Below, in pieces: positions 8,450-17,948 of a stretch of DNA of 64,000 nucleotides (position 1 is the stretch's first letter; every line of letters starts with the position of its first letter). Location of the stretch: the NCBI GenBank assembly GCA_000720375.1, contig JOAA01000020.1, positions 62,001-126,000 on the forward strand, read 5' to 3'. The stretch comes from Rhodococcus rhodnii (GTDB taxonomy: Bacteria; Actinomycetota; Actinomycetes; Mycobacteriales; Pseudonocardiaceae). The notes below the pieces were generated by a model. It ran no database searches. It had not been told where the DNA came from and saw only the letters and a program-made list of their open reading frames with translations. The position numbers and the translations under genes are program-made.

Positions 8450-11398
8450 CTACGCCGCCTCCCCGACCGCGTCGGGTGCGAGCTCGAACAGCTCACGCAG
8501 CGCGTTCGTGGACAGCTCCGTGAGCCAATCCTCGCCATTGCCCACGACCATCTCGGCCAGGGCCTTCTTGCTGCGGATCATCGCGTCGATGCGGTCTTCG
8601 ACGGTGCCCGCGCAGAGGAACTTGCGGACCTGGACGTTGCGGCGCTGGCCGATCCGGAACGCACGGTCGGTGGCCTGGTCCTCGACCGCCGGGTTCCACC
8701 ACCGGTCGACGTGCACGACATGGCTCGCGGCGGTGAGGTTCAGCCCGACACCACCGGCTTTCAGCGACAGCACGAAGATCGGCGGCCCCGCGTCGGACTG
8801 GAACCGTTCGACCATCGCGTCCCGCTGTGACTTGGTCACGCCGCCGTGCAGGAACAGCACTGGCTGCTCGAACTTGGCCGTCAGGTGCGCCCGCAGCATC
8901 TCGCCGAACTCGGCGAACTGCGTGAAGCACAGCACTTTGTCCCCTTCGGACAGTGCCTCGTCGAGGATTTCCTCAAGCCGGGCCAGTTTCCCGGACCGGC
9001 CGGGCATCCGGGAACCGTCCTTGAGCAGATGCGCCGGGTGGTTGCAGACCTGCTTGAGCCGCGACAACGTGGACAGTACGAGTCCACGGCGTTCCATGCC
9101 CTCGCTGTTCTCGATGCGCTCCATCATGTCGGCCACGACCGCTTGGTACAGCGATCCCTGCTCGGCGGTGAGCTGGCAGACCTCGGTCATCTCGATCTTG
9201 TCGGGCAGATCCGAGATGATCTCCTTGTCGGTCTTGACCCGGCGCAGGATGAACGGCTGCGTCCGGCGCCGCAGCGCCGCGGTGACCGTCTCGCTCTTGT
9301 CGCGCTCGATCGGCACGGCGAACTTGGTGCGAAACGTGCTGGCCGGCCCGAGCAGCCCGGGGTTGGCGAACTCCATCACCGACCACAGCTCGGCCAGCCG
9401 GTTCTCCACCGGCGTCCCGGTCAGCGCGACCCGGTGCGCCGCAGGCAAGGCACGCACCGCGCGGGCCTGCTTCGACCCGGAGTTCTTGATGTTCTGTGCT
9501 TCGTCCAGCACGACCCGATGCCATCCGAGCCCGGCCAGTTCCTCGTGCTCACGGGACACGACCCCGTAGGTGGTGATCACCAGGTCCGATTCGGCGACCT
9601 TGGCGGCCAGCTCGGAACCGCTGACGCGACCGGAGCCGTGGTGGACGTACACCCGCAGATCCGGAGTGAACCGCGCGGCCTCGCGGTGCCAGTTGCCGAC
9701 CACGGACATGGGACACACCAACAGGTTCGGCCTGCTGCCCTCGGCGGCGATCAGCGCGAGCAGCTGGACGGTCTTGCCCAGACCCATGTCGTCGGCAAGG
9801 CACCCACCAAGTCCAAGCCTGGACAGGAAGCTCAGCCACGCCAGCCCGCGTTCCTGGTACGGCCGCAGGGTCGCGGTGAAACTGTCCGGTGTGGACACCG
9901 GCGCGAGCTGGTCCTCGATGTGCCCGGCCAGCACGTCGCCGAGCCAGCCGTCCGCGACGACATCGGTGACCGGGACGTCCACGCCCTGCTCGGCGAGCGC
10001 CGAGTCGGCCTGCAGCAGGTCACGGGCGGTCATCTCGCCTTCGCCGGACTGCTCGAGGAACGTCAACGCCCGCCGCAACCGGGCGTTGTCCAGCTCGACC
10101 CATTTCCCGCGCAGTCGCACCAGCGGTGCCTTGGCCTTGGCCAGCTCGGCGATCTCGTCGTCGCTGAGCTCCTCCTCGCCGACGGCGAGCTTCCATTGGT
10201 AGTCCAGGATCTCGTTGAGTCCCAAGCCACCGCTGACGACCGCGCTCTGCCCCTGTGTGGACGAGCTGGCCTTGAGTTTCAGGCCGAGTTCGGGGCCGCG
10301 TTGCAACGCCGACGGCAGCTGGATGCCGAACCCGGCCAGCGACAGCGCGTTCGCCGACTGCCGCAGGAACCGGTATGCCCCTTCCGGATCGGTCAGCAGC
10401 TCGGCCGGTGTGCTGACGCGCAGGGCCGCGTCCAGTTCCGGATACACGCGGCTCGCCCGGCCAAGTCCCGCCAGCAGGACTTCCTCGGGGTGCTTGGCAT
10501 GGCGCGTCAGGAGTTTTGCCGCTCCCGTGCCGTGCCAGACGTCCTTGGCCGTGGCGGTCAGGCTCGGATCGGCCGTGGCCTGCAGGAGGAATTCGACGCG
10601 CCAGTCTTCGCTGTCCTCGTCCGGGAGTGCCAGCCGAAAGCATGTCCTCAATGCACCCACTGGTGGCGCCGCCGACCGATGCCAGTCTCGGAGTTTCTGC
10701 CCGAGCTCGCCCAGATCGCCGTCGACTCGGGCATCCGGCGTGGTCAACGCTCGCATCCACCGCTCAACGGCCGTGGGATTCTCGCCGAGCGGAATCTCGT
10801 CCAATCGATCTCGTGCCGTGGCGTCGGCCAACGCCGTCAGCACGACCGGCACCAGATCGCCGGGCAGTACGGCGTGTTCGGCCCGAACCAGCGGCGGCAT
10901 CGCCTGGTGCAATGCCCTGGTGTGATCCGCGTCCTCACCGATCAGTTGCGGAATCCACCGGGCGTGCCCGTCCACCAGTCCCGGCAGGACCTGCCCGCGA
11001 TCAACCAGGCTTTCGCTGAACTTCGCGACAGCTGCCATCCACCGCCACGAACCGCTCGGTGTCTCGGGCGGATCAGGCAAGACCCGCAAGGCTTCTTCGG
11101 CCGTCAACGCCAAGGCGTTCACTGTCCACGGCGCCAGCTTCACCTGCTTGGTGTTGTCCGCCGCGGGCCTGACCAGCTCGGGCGCCGCGACGGGTCCCGT
11201 GCTCGACGAGGGCAGCAACGTGGTGAACGAGAACTCCGAGCCGGTGTCGAAGATCTTCCGGAGAGCCTCCACCGAAGCACCGAACGGGTGCTTCTTCGGC
11301 TTCTTCCCCGGCCGGACAGCCGAAACGGGCACGGTCGCGTCCTCAGCCCATACGCACACGCCGCCGGTCGAGGACCAAGCAGCGTGTACGACGAGCAT
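8450..11398 (-). CDS. SNF2-family DEAD/DEAH-box helicase
   Basis: 982 residues. The C-terminal half is a full SNF2 motor: Walker A DDMGLGKTVQLLALI near residue 535, DEAQNIKN (motif II) near 633, LTGTPVENRL (motif III), and the second lobe with KVLCFTQFAEF, LSLKAGGVGLNLT and DRAFRIGQ. The N-terminal half is a divergent SNF2-associated region. Such proteins use ATP to move on duplex DNA. The gene is followed without a gap by the SWIM-domain gene, so they form one operon. Start ATG 11398 is the first that gives a family-like N-terminus. Confidence 0.95.
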   Translation of the reverse strand: MLVVHAAWSSTGGVCVWAEDATVPVSAVRPGKKPKKHPFGASVEALRKIFDTGSEFSFTTLLPSSSTGPVAAPELVRPAADNTKQVKLAPWTVNALALTAEEALRVLPDPPETPSGSWRWMAAVAKFSESLVDRGQVLPGLVDGHARWIPQLIGEDADHTRALHQAMPPLVRAEHAVLPGDLVPVVLTALADATARDRLDEIPLGENPTAVERWMRALTTPDARVDGDLGELGQKLRDWHRSAAPPVGALRTCFRLALPDEDSEDWRVEFLLQATADPSLTATAKDVWHGTGAAKLLTRHAKHPEEVLLAGLGRASRVYPELDAALRVSTPAELLTDPEGAYRFLRQSANALSLAGFGIQLPSALQRGPELGLKLKASSSTQGQSAVVSGGLGLNEILDYQWKLAVGEEELSDDEIAELAKAKAPLVRLRGKWVELDNARLRRALTFLEQSGEGEMTARDLLQADSALAEQGVDVPVTDVVADGWLGDVLAGHIEDQLAPVSTPDSFTATLRPYQERGLAWLSFLSRLGLGGCLADDMGLGKTVQLLALIAAEGSRPNLLVCPMSVVGNWHREAARFTPDLRVYVHHGSGRVSGSELAAKVAESDLVITTYGVVSREHEELAGLGWHRVVLDEAQNIKNSGSKQARAVRALPAAHRVALTGTPVENRLAELWSVMEFANPGLLGPASTFRTKFAVPIERDKSETVTAALRRRTQPFILRRVKTDKEIISDLPDKIEMTEVCQLTAEQGSLYQAVVADMMERIENSEGMERRGLVLSTLSRLKQVCNHPAHLLKDGSRMPGRSGKLARLEEILDEALSEGDKVLCFTQFAEFGEMLRAHLTAKFEQPVLFLHGGVTKSQRDAMVERFQSDAGPPIFVLSLKAGGVGLNLTAASHVVHVDRWWNPAVEDQATDRAFRIGQRRNVQVRKFLCAGTVEDRIDAMIRSKKALAEMVVGNGEDWLTELSTNALRELFELAPDAVGEAA

Positions 11399-11433
11399 GT
11401 TGAGACGATATCCGCACCCCCCGACAGTTCTGG

Positions 11434-12312
11434 TCAGTGCACCGGAGTCAGCAGCTCCGGGTAGCCGATGCGGCGGTAGAACTGCTGCCTCACCGCGTCA
11501 CCGACGGCGTTGACCAGCTCGGCACCGTCCTCGGACGGGTCGACGTGCACGCGGAACGGCCGCTGGCCCTTGGGCAGGTCCACCACGCGCACGATCTGAC
11601 GTGCGACCTCGGCGGGGTCGGCGTCCGGCGGCAGCAGGTCCGCGAGCCGGCGGGCGACTTCCTCGGAGAAACCCGAGTACTTCGCGTCGTACTCGGCCGC
11701 GACCTCTTCGTCGGCCGCGTAACCCGCGTTGGCGAAGTGGTTGGTGCCACGGGTGAAGGCACCGGGCACGATGATCGTCGAGTCGACGCCGAACCGCGTC
11801 AGCTCGGTCGCGTAGCTCACGGCCAGTGCGTCCATGGCTGCCTTTGCGGCGAAGTACGGCGCCAGGAAAGGCGGCGTGCCGCCACGCGTGCTGGACGAGC
11901 CAACCCACACGACCAGACCGTCACCTTGCTTACGTAGCTGCGGCAACGCGGCACGGTTGAGCCGTTGTGTCGACAGGACGTTCGTGTCGTAGACGCTGGC
12001 GTACTGGTCGGGCGTGAAGGCTTCGGCCGCGCCGAGCACCATGTGCCCGGCGTTGTGCACGATGACGTCCAGCCGTCCCTCGTCGGCAATGACCTTGGCG
12101 ACCGCCGCGTCCACCGAACGCTGGTCCAGCACGTCCATCTCGACCGGGCGCAGCCGGTCGTTGTACGCCTTGGCCTCGGCCGCTGCGATGGCGTTGCGGC
12201 CGGCGATGTTCCGCATTCCGGCGTAGGCGGTGTGGCCCGCGTCGACGAGTGCACGGGCCGTCAGGGCACCGAATCCGCTCGAGGCACCGGAGATGATGAC
12301 GATCTTCGACAT
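11434..12312 (-). CDS. SDR family oxidoreductase
   Basis: 292 residues, a classical SDR. The N-terminal cofactor loop is GASSGFGALTARAL, with NAG in HNAGHMVLGAAE, catalytic Ser in VGSSSTRGG and the YxxxK in YFAAKAAM. It reduces or oxidises a carbonyl or alcohol with NAD(P); the substrate cannot be read from sequence. It lies 44 bases downstream of a second SDR on the same strand, probably one operon controlled by the divergent TetR regulator at 13232. Confidence 0.92.
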   Translation of the reverse strand: MSKIVIISGASSGFGALTARALVDAGHTAYAGMRNIAGRNAIAAAEAKAYNDRLRPVEMDVLDQRSVDAAVAKVIADEGRLDVIVHNAGHMVLGAAEAFTPDQYASVYDTNVLSTQRLNRAALPQLRKQGDGLVVWVGSSSTRGGTPPFLAPYFAAKAAMDALAVSYATELTRFGVDSTIIVPGAFTRGTNHFANAGYAADEEVAAEYDAKYSGFSEEVARRLADLLPPDADPAEVARQIVRVVDLPKGQRPFRVHVDPSEDGAELVNAVGDAVRQQFYRRIGYPELLTPVH

Positions 12313-12356
12313 GTTCTTGGGTCCTAACAGGGGCGATGGGAAAGCAGGGGGACAGA

Positions 12357-13085
12357 TCAGGCGGCGACGCCACCGTTGGTGTAGATGACCTGGCCGTTGA
12401 TCCAGCGGGCCGGGCCGGCCAGGAACGAGATGACCTCGGCGATGTCGCCGGGCTGGCCGAGCCGCTCCAGCGGGGCCGCCTTGGACGCCGCCTCGATGAC
12501 AGCCTGCGGCTTGCCTTCGAAGTACAGCGGGGTCGCGGTCGGGCCAGGGGCGACGGCGTTGACCGTGACGTTGCGGCCACGCATCTCCTTGGCCAGGGTC
12601 AGGGTCATCGCGTCGACAGCGCCCTTGCTGGCCGCGTAGGCCGTGTAGGTCGGCACCGCGAGCTTGGTCACGGTCGACGAGAAGTTGATGATCGCGCCGC
12701 CCTCGCGGACCCGACGGGCCGCTTGCTGGGAGACGACGAACGTGCCGCGGATGTTGGTGCGGTGCATCCGGTCGAGGTCTTCGAGCTTCAGCTCGGTCAG
12801 CGGGGCCAGCAGCATGATGCCCGCGGTGTTGACCACCACGTCCACGCCGCCGTACAGCCGCTCCACCTCGTCGAACAGGGCCGCGATCTGCGTCTCGTCG
12901 GCGACATCGGCCTGGAAGGCACTGGCCGTCCCGCCTGCCTTGGTGATCGTCTCGACGACCTCGTCGGCGCGGACCTTGTTGCCTGCGTAGTGCACCAGAA
13001 CGGTCAGGCCGTCCTTGGCCAGCCGCTCGGCGACCTCACGGCCGATTCCGCCAGTAGCACCGGTGACGATGGCAACCCGAGTCAT
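12357..13085 (-). CDS. SDR family oxidoreductase
   Basis: 242 residues, the size of FabG-like SDRs. Motifs are TGATGGIGREVAERL (cofactor), NTAGIML, INFSSTVTK with the catalytic Ser, YAASKGAVDAMT with the Tyr/Lys pair, and VAPGPTATPLY. It is the first gene of a two-SDR operon. The promoter region carries several GTTAGC/GCTAAC and GTAGCG/CGCTAC elements shared with the divergent TetR gene, so it is very probably repressed by that regulator. The substrate is unknown. Confidence 0.93.
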   Translation of the reverse strand: MTRVAIVTGATGGIGREVAERLAKDGLTVLVHYAGNKVRADEVVETITKAGGTASAFQADVADETQIAALFDEVERLYGGVDVVVNTAGIMLLAPLTELKLEDLDRMHRTNIRGTFVVSQQAARRVREGGAIINFSSTVTKLAVPTYTAYAASKGAVDAMTLTLAKEMRGRNVTVNAVAPGPTATPLYFEGKPQAVIEAASKAAPLERLGQPGDIAEVISFLAGPARWINGQVIYTNGGVAA

Positions 13086-13144
13086 TTTTCTTCTCCTCGT
13101 TAGCGCTGTTCCGCTCGTTCGTTAGCAACGCTACGCCGTCGCTC

Positions 13145-13157
13145 GTAGCGGCGCTAC
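13145..13157. promoter_or_regulatory. Perfect palindrome GTAGCG-G-CGCTAC in the SDR/TetR divergent region
   Basis: This 13-bp perfect inverted repeat lies in the middle of the 146-bp divergent promoter region. Partial copies (GTTAGC near 13098 and 13121, GCTAAC near 13195) surround it. TetR regulators usually bind such palindromes beside their own gene, so this is a likely operator for the regulator at 13232. Confidence 0.55.
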
Positions 13158-13209
13158 CCTCAAGTCCGTATCAGCGCTATGACGTAGGTAACATCGCTAA
13201 CAAGGAGTC

Positions 13210-13222
13210 GTATCACTGATAC
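13210..13222. promoter_or_regulatory. Perfect palindrome GTATCA-C-TGATAC just upstream of the TetR start
   Basis: A second 13-bp perfect inverted repeat ends 10 bases before the regulator's ATG and overlaps where its ribosome site or transcription start would be. Its sequence differs from the palindrome at 13145, so it is either an autoregulatory operator or a site for another factor. Confidence 0.45.
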
Positions 13223-13231
13223 CCTGATGTC

Positions 13232-13924
13232 ATGGAGGATCTACGGACGCGCATGCTGGAAGCGGCTGCGGAACTGCTGGACTCATCACCTGACCGGGAC
13301 ATCTCCACCCGTGCGGTCTGTGAGGCGGTCGGCGTCGGCGCACCTGTGCTGTACCGGCTGTTCGGCGACAAGAGCGGACTGCTGAGCGCGGTGGTCGACC
13401 ACGGCTTCGAGAAGTACCTGTCGGTCAAACGAGTGGCCACGCCCTCAGACGACCCCGTGGCCGACGTGATGAACGGCTGGGACACGCACATGGCCTTCGC
13501 GCGGGAGCACCCCACGGTCTACCGGATGATGTACTCCCCCGCGCTCAGCGCGGTCCCGAAGGCCGCGCAGGAGGCGTTGGACCTGCTGCGTCAGCTGCTG
13601 GAGCGCTGCGCCGAGGCAGGGCGGCTGCGCATCCCCACCGAACCCGCCGCGCAGATGATCATGACGGCGAGCGTCGGCCTGGCATTGAGCCTGGTCACGC
13701 AGCCCGAGGTGTACTCCGATGACAGCCTGATCCGGCGTCAGCGGGAAGCGGTGTTCGCGGCCGTGTTCGTGGACAAGCCCGCCGAGTCCACCCGGACACC
13801 GACACTGGCGGCCAAGGCGCTGCAGCTCAAGGCCATGTTGGACGCCGACCCGGGCACCGAACTGGCCGAGCCCGAGGTCAACCTGCTCAAGCACTGGCTG
13901 GAGCGGCTGGCGAAGGCCGAATAG
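13232..13924 (+). CDS. TetR/AcrR family transcriptional regulator
   Basis: 230 residues. The DNA-binding part is DISTRAVCEAVGVGAPVLYRLFGDKSGLLSAVVDHGF, with a TetR_C-like ligand domain after it. It is divergent from the two-SDR operon with palindromes between them, the classical arrangement for a repressor of the neighbouring oxidoreductases. The ligand is unknown. The 113 bases after it, before the convergent SARP gene, hold only a short direct repeat (CGTACAG). Confidence 0.92.
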   Translation: MEDLRTRMLEAAAELLDSSPDRDISTRAVCEAVGVGAPVLYRLFGDKSGLLSAVVDHGFEKYLSVKRVATPSDDPVADVMNGWDTHMAFAREHPTVYRMMYSPALSAVPKAAQEALDLLRQLLERCAEAGRLRIPTEPAAQMIMTASVGLALSLVTQPEVYSDDSLIRRQREAVFAAVFVDKPAESTRTPTLAAKALQLKAMLDADPGTELAEPEVNLLKHWLERLAKAE

Positions 13925-14037
13925 CCCGAAAGGGGCGTGGGCCGGCGACACCTCCAGCAAGCCGCCGGACCACGCGACAGCCGTGGGAACAAGGCTAAAC
14001 GTGGGGCGTACAGCGAGCCGTACAGTGGGATTGACGT

Positions 14038-16782
14038 TCAGTGGACGGGCTCGGCGAGCACCTCTTCGAGGACCGGGTCATTGCGGGTCCGCGAAGCCAG
14101 CTCGTAGAACCGGCGACGGTCAAGCGCTGCACCCGCCACGTCACCCATGGCAACCCGCACCCTCGCCAGCAGCCTCGCTGCAACGGCCTGCCCGTAGTCG
14201 TCCTCGATCTGGACGGTCAACTGCTGCGCCCGTAGCGCGTCGGTGAGCGCGTCACTGGGTTGGCCTTCGCGCAGCCAGATCGCCGCGCGGCACAGCAACG
14301 CCTCCCACTCGTCGTCGCGGTTGCCCATGTCGTGACACGCGGCGATGGCGCGGTCCAGCGTGCGCAGCGCGTCTGCGCGCTGGTCCATCACGCAATACGC
14401 CCGACCGAGGGCTACGAGCGTGACGCTCTCGCCTATCCGGTCGTCGTAGCGCTTGCGCGTGGCCAGGCACTCGTAGAATTTGTCCACGGCTTGGGCGTGT
14501 TTGCCCAGCCGGAGCAACGCCTCGCCGACGTTGTGCTGGGCGATGACGAGCTTTTCCGAACCGTGTGCCGCGAGCATCTCCTCGCTTTGGGTGAGGTAGT
14601 CCAATGCCCGGTCCAACTCCTTGCTCCACATGCACAGCCACCCGAGGTTGTGCAGTGCGAGCCCTTCGCCTTCCCGGTCACCGATCTCCCGCCAGATGTC
14701 CAGCGCCCTGGTCATGCCCGCCCGTGCTGCCTGCACCCGGCCCGCTCGGTATGCGATCGTGCAGTGGATCGCCAGCATGGCCGCCTCGCCCCGGTGGTCA
14801 CGGTCCCGGCGGGCGACTTCGAGGCCCAGCTCGGCCAGCGTGGCCAGCTCACGCCAGCGGTTGCGTTTCATCGCGTACGCCCGGATCGCGCCGACGATGT
14901 CGATCGTGAACCGGGCGAACGTGGGCTCCCGCTCGGCGACCTGCCGTGCGGCCGCGACCAGGCACGGCACCTCCGCGTCGAACTGCTCGACGTCGGCCCG
15001 CGCGCACATCTTGATGTACCAGTCCAGCGCACGCTGCAAAGCACGGTTGCGGTCCATCACCGCGTCGGTCTCGACGGCGAGTTCGGCCGCGTACAGCCGC
15101 AGCAGGTCGTGGGTCCGGAAGCGTGTGCCCGCGACCGGATCGAGCAGCCGGACCTCGACCAGCCGGTCCAGCGCCCGCTCGGCTCGCAGTTCGTCCACGT
15201 CGAGCAGGACAGCGACCAACTCCACGCCGACCTCCGGCACACCGAGCACACCCAGCAGCCGGAAAGCCTTGGCCGCCAGGACATCCGTGCCCAGCGACTC
15301 GTAGCCGATGGAGAAACACGCCCGCACGCCCAGATCCGCGACGCGCAGTTCGTCAAGGCGTCGGCGCCGGTCGGCCAGCCGCGCGCCGAACTGGGCCAGT
15401 GACCAATCTGGCCTGCTCGCGAGGCGAGCACCCGCGATCCGCAACGCCAGTGGATGCCCGCCGCACCACCGGGTGATCTCCGCGGCGGCGTCGCCCTCGG
15501 CGGCGACACGGTCGTCACCGGCGATCTTTCCCAACAGCCGCACCGAATCGCAGTCGTCGAGCACGTCGACGGCGATGTGTTTGGCGTCCACTGTGGTCAG
15601 TGCGACCCGGCTGGTGATCAGCACAGCGCAGTCCCGGTTGGCCGGCACCAGGGGCATAACCTGACTCGCGTCAGCCGCGTTGTCCAGAACCACCAGGACT
15701 TTCCGAGAGGCGAGCAACGACTGGTAGCGCGCGGCCGCCTCGGCCGGTTCGACGGTCAGGTCATCGGGCGGTGACCCGAGGGCACGCAGGAACCGGCCGA
15801 CCACCTCGGCCGGATCGAGCGGCCGCAGGCCGGGACTTGAACCTTGCAGGTCCACGTACAGCTGGCCGTCGGGGTACCGGTCGGCCACGGCGTGCGCGAC
15901 CTTGAGCGCGAGCGTGGACTTGCCGACGCCGCCTGGGCCGTGAAACGCCACTACCCGACTGGAGGGCGCGGTTTCGAGCTGGTCATCCCGGCCGACGAAC
16001 ACCGCGGGCTCCGGCGGCAGCTGCCGCGGCACGACCAGCTCGGTCCGTGCGAGCGACAGGGCCGGATCACGCCGCAGTACCTGCTCATGCAGGCGGCTCA
16101 ACTCAGGTCCGGGGTCGATGCCCAACTCGTCGGCAAGTGTCCGGCGGGCCAATTGGTACGCCTCCAGCGCGCCGGGCACGTCTCCGGATCGATACAGCGC
16201 CAGCACGAGCTGGCTATGCAGCTTCTCGCGCAACGGATGCCCGCGGATCCAGCCACGCAGCTTGGCCGTGACGCCCGCATGCCTGCCGGTGGCCAGCTCG
16301 ACCTCGACGTAGTCCTCGATCGTGGCCAGGTACTCCTCGGTCAGCCGGGCGACGAACTCGCTGAGCACCGGCCCGAGCGGCACGTCCGCGGCGACCGGTC
16401 CCTGCCACAGGCTCAACGCCTCGTCGAACGCCTTGCCCGCGGCGACGAGGTCCGACTGGGCCAGCGCCTGCCGGGCGGCGTGCGCGAGCCGCTCGAACCG
16501 GGGCACGTCGAAATCGTCCGTTTCGACGTCCAGCCGATACCCCGAACGGGAGGTGACCAGCTGATCGTCACTCGGCAGCGATCGGCGCAACTGCATCACG
16601 TAGCCGCGCAGATTCGGCGCGGCCGAACGCGGCGGCTGGTCACCCCACACCTCGGCGACGAGCGTGCTCGCCGGGACCGTCCTGCCCGCGTTCACCAGCA
16701 GCATCGCCAGCACAGTGCGTTGCTTGTCCGCCGCGATCCGTGCGCCATCGACCTCCAGCGATCCCAGTAGCCGGAACCTCAT
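14038..16782 (-). CDS. AfsR/SARP-family regulator (SARP-NB-ARC-TPR)
   Basis: 914 residues. Order: winged-helix DNA-binding domain (FRLLGSLEVDG, PNLRGYVMQLRRSL, 1-95), bacterial transcriptional activation domain (about 100-245, ending ELGIDPGPELSRLHEQVL), NB-ARC ATPase with P-loop FHGPGGVGKSTLAL, LVVLDNAAD and GGHPLALRIAGARLA, and C-terminal TPR-like repeats. Large SARPs activate secondary metabolite clusters or serve as pleiotropic regulators. The linker between the BTAD and P-loop is short, with no usual spacer after VGRDDQL. No adjacent cluster makes the target clear. It is divergent from a LacI gene with 72 bases between. Confidence 0.93.
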   Translation of the reverse strand: MRFRLLGSLEVDGARIAADKQRTVLAMLLVNAGRTVPASTLVAEVWGDQPPRSAAPNLRGYVMQLRRSLPSDDQLVTSRSGYRLDVETDDFDVPRFERLAHAARQALAQSDLVAAGKAFDEALSLWQGPVAADVPLGPVLSEFVARLTEEYLATIEDYVEVELATGRHAGVTAKLRGWIRGHPLREKLHSQLVLALYRSGDVPGALEAYQLARRTLADELGIDPGPELSRLHEQVLRRDPALSLARTELVVPRQLPPEPAVFVGRDDQLETAPSSRVVAFHGPGGVGKSTLALKVAHAVADRYPDGQLYVDLQGSSPGLRPLDPAEVVGRFLRALGSPPDDLTVEPAEAAARYQSLLASRKVLVVLDNAADASQVMPLVPANRDCAVLITSRVALTTVDAKHIAVDVLDDCDSVRLLGKIAGDDRVAAEGDAAAEITRWCGGHPLALRIAGARLASRPDWSLAQFGARLADRRRRLDELRVADLGVRACFSIGYESLGTDVLAAKAFRLLGVLGVPEVGVELVAVLLDVDELRAERALDRLVEVRLLDPVAGTRFRTHDLLRLYAAELAVETDAVMDRNRALQRALDWYIKMCARADVEQFDAEVPCLVAAARQVAEREPTFARFTIDIVGAIRAYAMKRNRWRELATLAELGLEVARRDRDHRGEAAMLAIHCTIAYRAGRVQAARAGMTRALDIWREIGDREGEGLALHNLGWLCMWSKELDRALDYLTQSEEMLAAHGSEKLVIAQHNVGEALLRLGKHAQAVDKFYECLATRKRYDDRIGESVTLVALGRAYCVMDQRADALRTLDRAIAACHDMGNRDDEWEALLCRAAIWLREGQPSDALTDALRAQQLTVQIEDDYGQAVAARLLARVRVAMGDVAGAALDRRRFYELASRTRNDPVLEEVLAEPVH

Positions 16783-16854
16783 GCCACTAAAACTACTGGT
16801 GACGAAAGCCCGCGAGGGGTAGCACCGGGCAGGGATCGTTGTAGAAATACCTCT

Positions 16855-17892
16855 ATGAGCAAGCCGGCAGCTCGCACACCCACCCTCGAGGATGTCGCAC
16901 GGGTCGCCGGCGTGTCCCGGGCCACGGTGTCCAGAGTGATCAACGGCATCCGCAACGTGGACACCGAGATCCAGGAGGCGGTCCGCAAGGCCATCCAGGC
17001 GACCGGGTACACACCCAACCAGGCCGCCCGCTCACTGGTCACCCGCCGTGCGGGCACGATCGTCCTGGTCATGGCCGGTGCCCCGGGTCAGGGCGAGGAG
17101 TTCGCGACGCAGGTCTTCGCCGACCCGTTCTTCGGCCGGGTGGCCGGTGGCGTGGTCAGTTTCCTGCGTAATCACGGCATCCACCCGGTGCTCATGCTGG
17201 CCGAAACGGACAAAGCCCGTGCCGAGGTGGTGGACTTCCTCAAGCGCGGCAACGCGGATGGGGCGCTGCTCGTCTCGACGCATCCGGAGGACCCGCTCCC
17301 CCGGCTGTTGACCGACGCCGGCTTGGCCGCGGTGCTGTTCGCGCGCCCGGCGCGGCCGGTTCCGATCAGCTACGTGGACATGGCGCACCAGGCGGGCGCC
17401 GCGCTGGCTGCCGACCATCTGGTCGCACGCGGGTGTACGCGGGTGGCCACCATTTGCGGCCCTCTCGATGTGCCCGCGGCGCAGGACCGGCTGTCAGGTT
17501 TCCGCGAAGCCATGGCGCGGCATGGATTTCCGTACATCCCGATCGCGGAGGGCAATTTCACCCAGGAGAGCGGCGAGGCGGCGATGTCCCGGTTGCTGTC
17601 CGAGCATCCGGACCTTGACGGCGTGTTCGCGGCCAACGACCTGATGGCGCATGGGGCTTTGCTCGTGCTGCAGAAGAACGGCCGTCAAGTCCCGGAGGAC
17701 GTCGCGCTGGTCGGCTTCGACAACAGCGGGCCCGCGCTGACCTCACGGCCGCAGCTGACCACGGTTGTCCAGCCGCTTGAGGAAATGGCCGCCGAGATGG
17801 CCAGGATCCTGTTGGAACAGATCGAATCGCCCGAGCGGCCGCCCCGGTCGATGATCTTCGACCCGACGTTGATCATCAGGCAGTCGGCGTAG
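16855..17892 (+). CDS. LacI family transcriptional regulator
   Basis: 345 residues. It has a complete LacI helix-turn-helix and hinge (TLEDVARVAGVSRATVSRVING, then GYTPNQAARSLVTRRAG) and a periplasmic-binding-protein-like effector domain with GVFAANDLMAHGAL and ALVGFDNSGPALTSRPQLTTV. Such repressors respond to sugars or nucleosides. No sugar gene is adjacent: the SARP gene is divergent and the ABC exporter operon converges, so its target is probably elsewhere or its own promoter. Confidence 0.94.
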   Translation: MSKPAARTPTLEDVARVAGVSRATVSRVINGIRNVDTEIQEAVRKAIQATGYTPNQAARSLVTRRAGTIVLVMAGAPGQGEEFATQVFADPFFGRVAGGVVSFLRNHGIHPVLMLAETDKARAEVVDFLKRGNADGALLVSTHPEDPLPRLLTDAGLAAVLFARPARPVPISYVDMAHQAGAALAADHLVARGCTRVATICGPLDVPAAQDRLSGFREAMARHGFPYIPIAEGNFTQESGEAAMSRLLSEHPDLDGVFAANDLMAHGALLVLQKNGRQVPEDVALVGFDNSGPALTSRPQLTTVVQPLEEMAAEMARILLEQIESPERPPRSMIFDPTLIIRQSA

Positions 17893-17896
17893 AAAA

Positions 17897-17932
17897 GGTG
17901 CCGGAGGAAGCCCCGATACTCCCTCCGGCACC
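17897..17932. terminator. Bidirectional hairpin terminator between LacI and ABC exporter operon
   Basis: Perfect 11-bp stem GGTGCCGGAGG (17897-17907) / CCTCCGGCACC (17922-17932). On the minus strand it is followed by TTTTCT, a good intrinsic terminator for the ABC operon that ends at 17949. It can also end the convergent LacI transcript. Confidence 0.8.
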
Positions 17933-17948
17933 ATGGTGACAACCGCTG

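Noticed and set aside
8846..11464. Long plus-strand open frame opposite the SNF2 helicase
   Set aside because: Antisense shadow: no recognisable motif, while the minus strand has all SNF2 motifs.
12336..13103. Plus-strand open frames opposite the two SDR genes
   Set aside because: Antisense shadows with no motif; the SDR signatures on the minus strand are complete.
14038..17892. SARP and LacI genes as part of an antibiotic cluster
   Set aside because: No polyketide, peptide-synthetase, terpene or RiPP enzymes lie near them; the SARP target cannot be inferred from this window.
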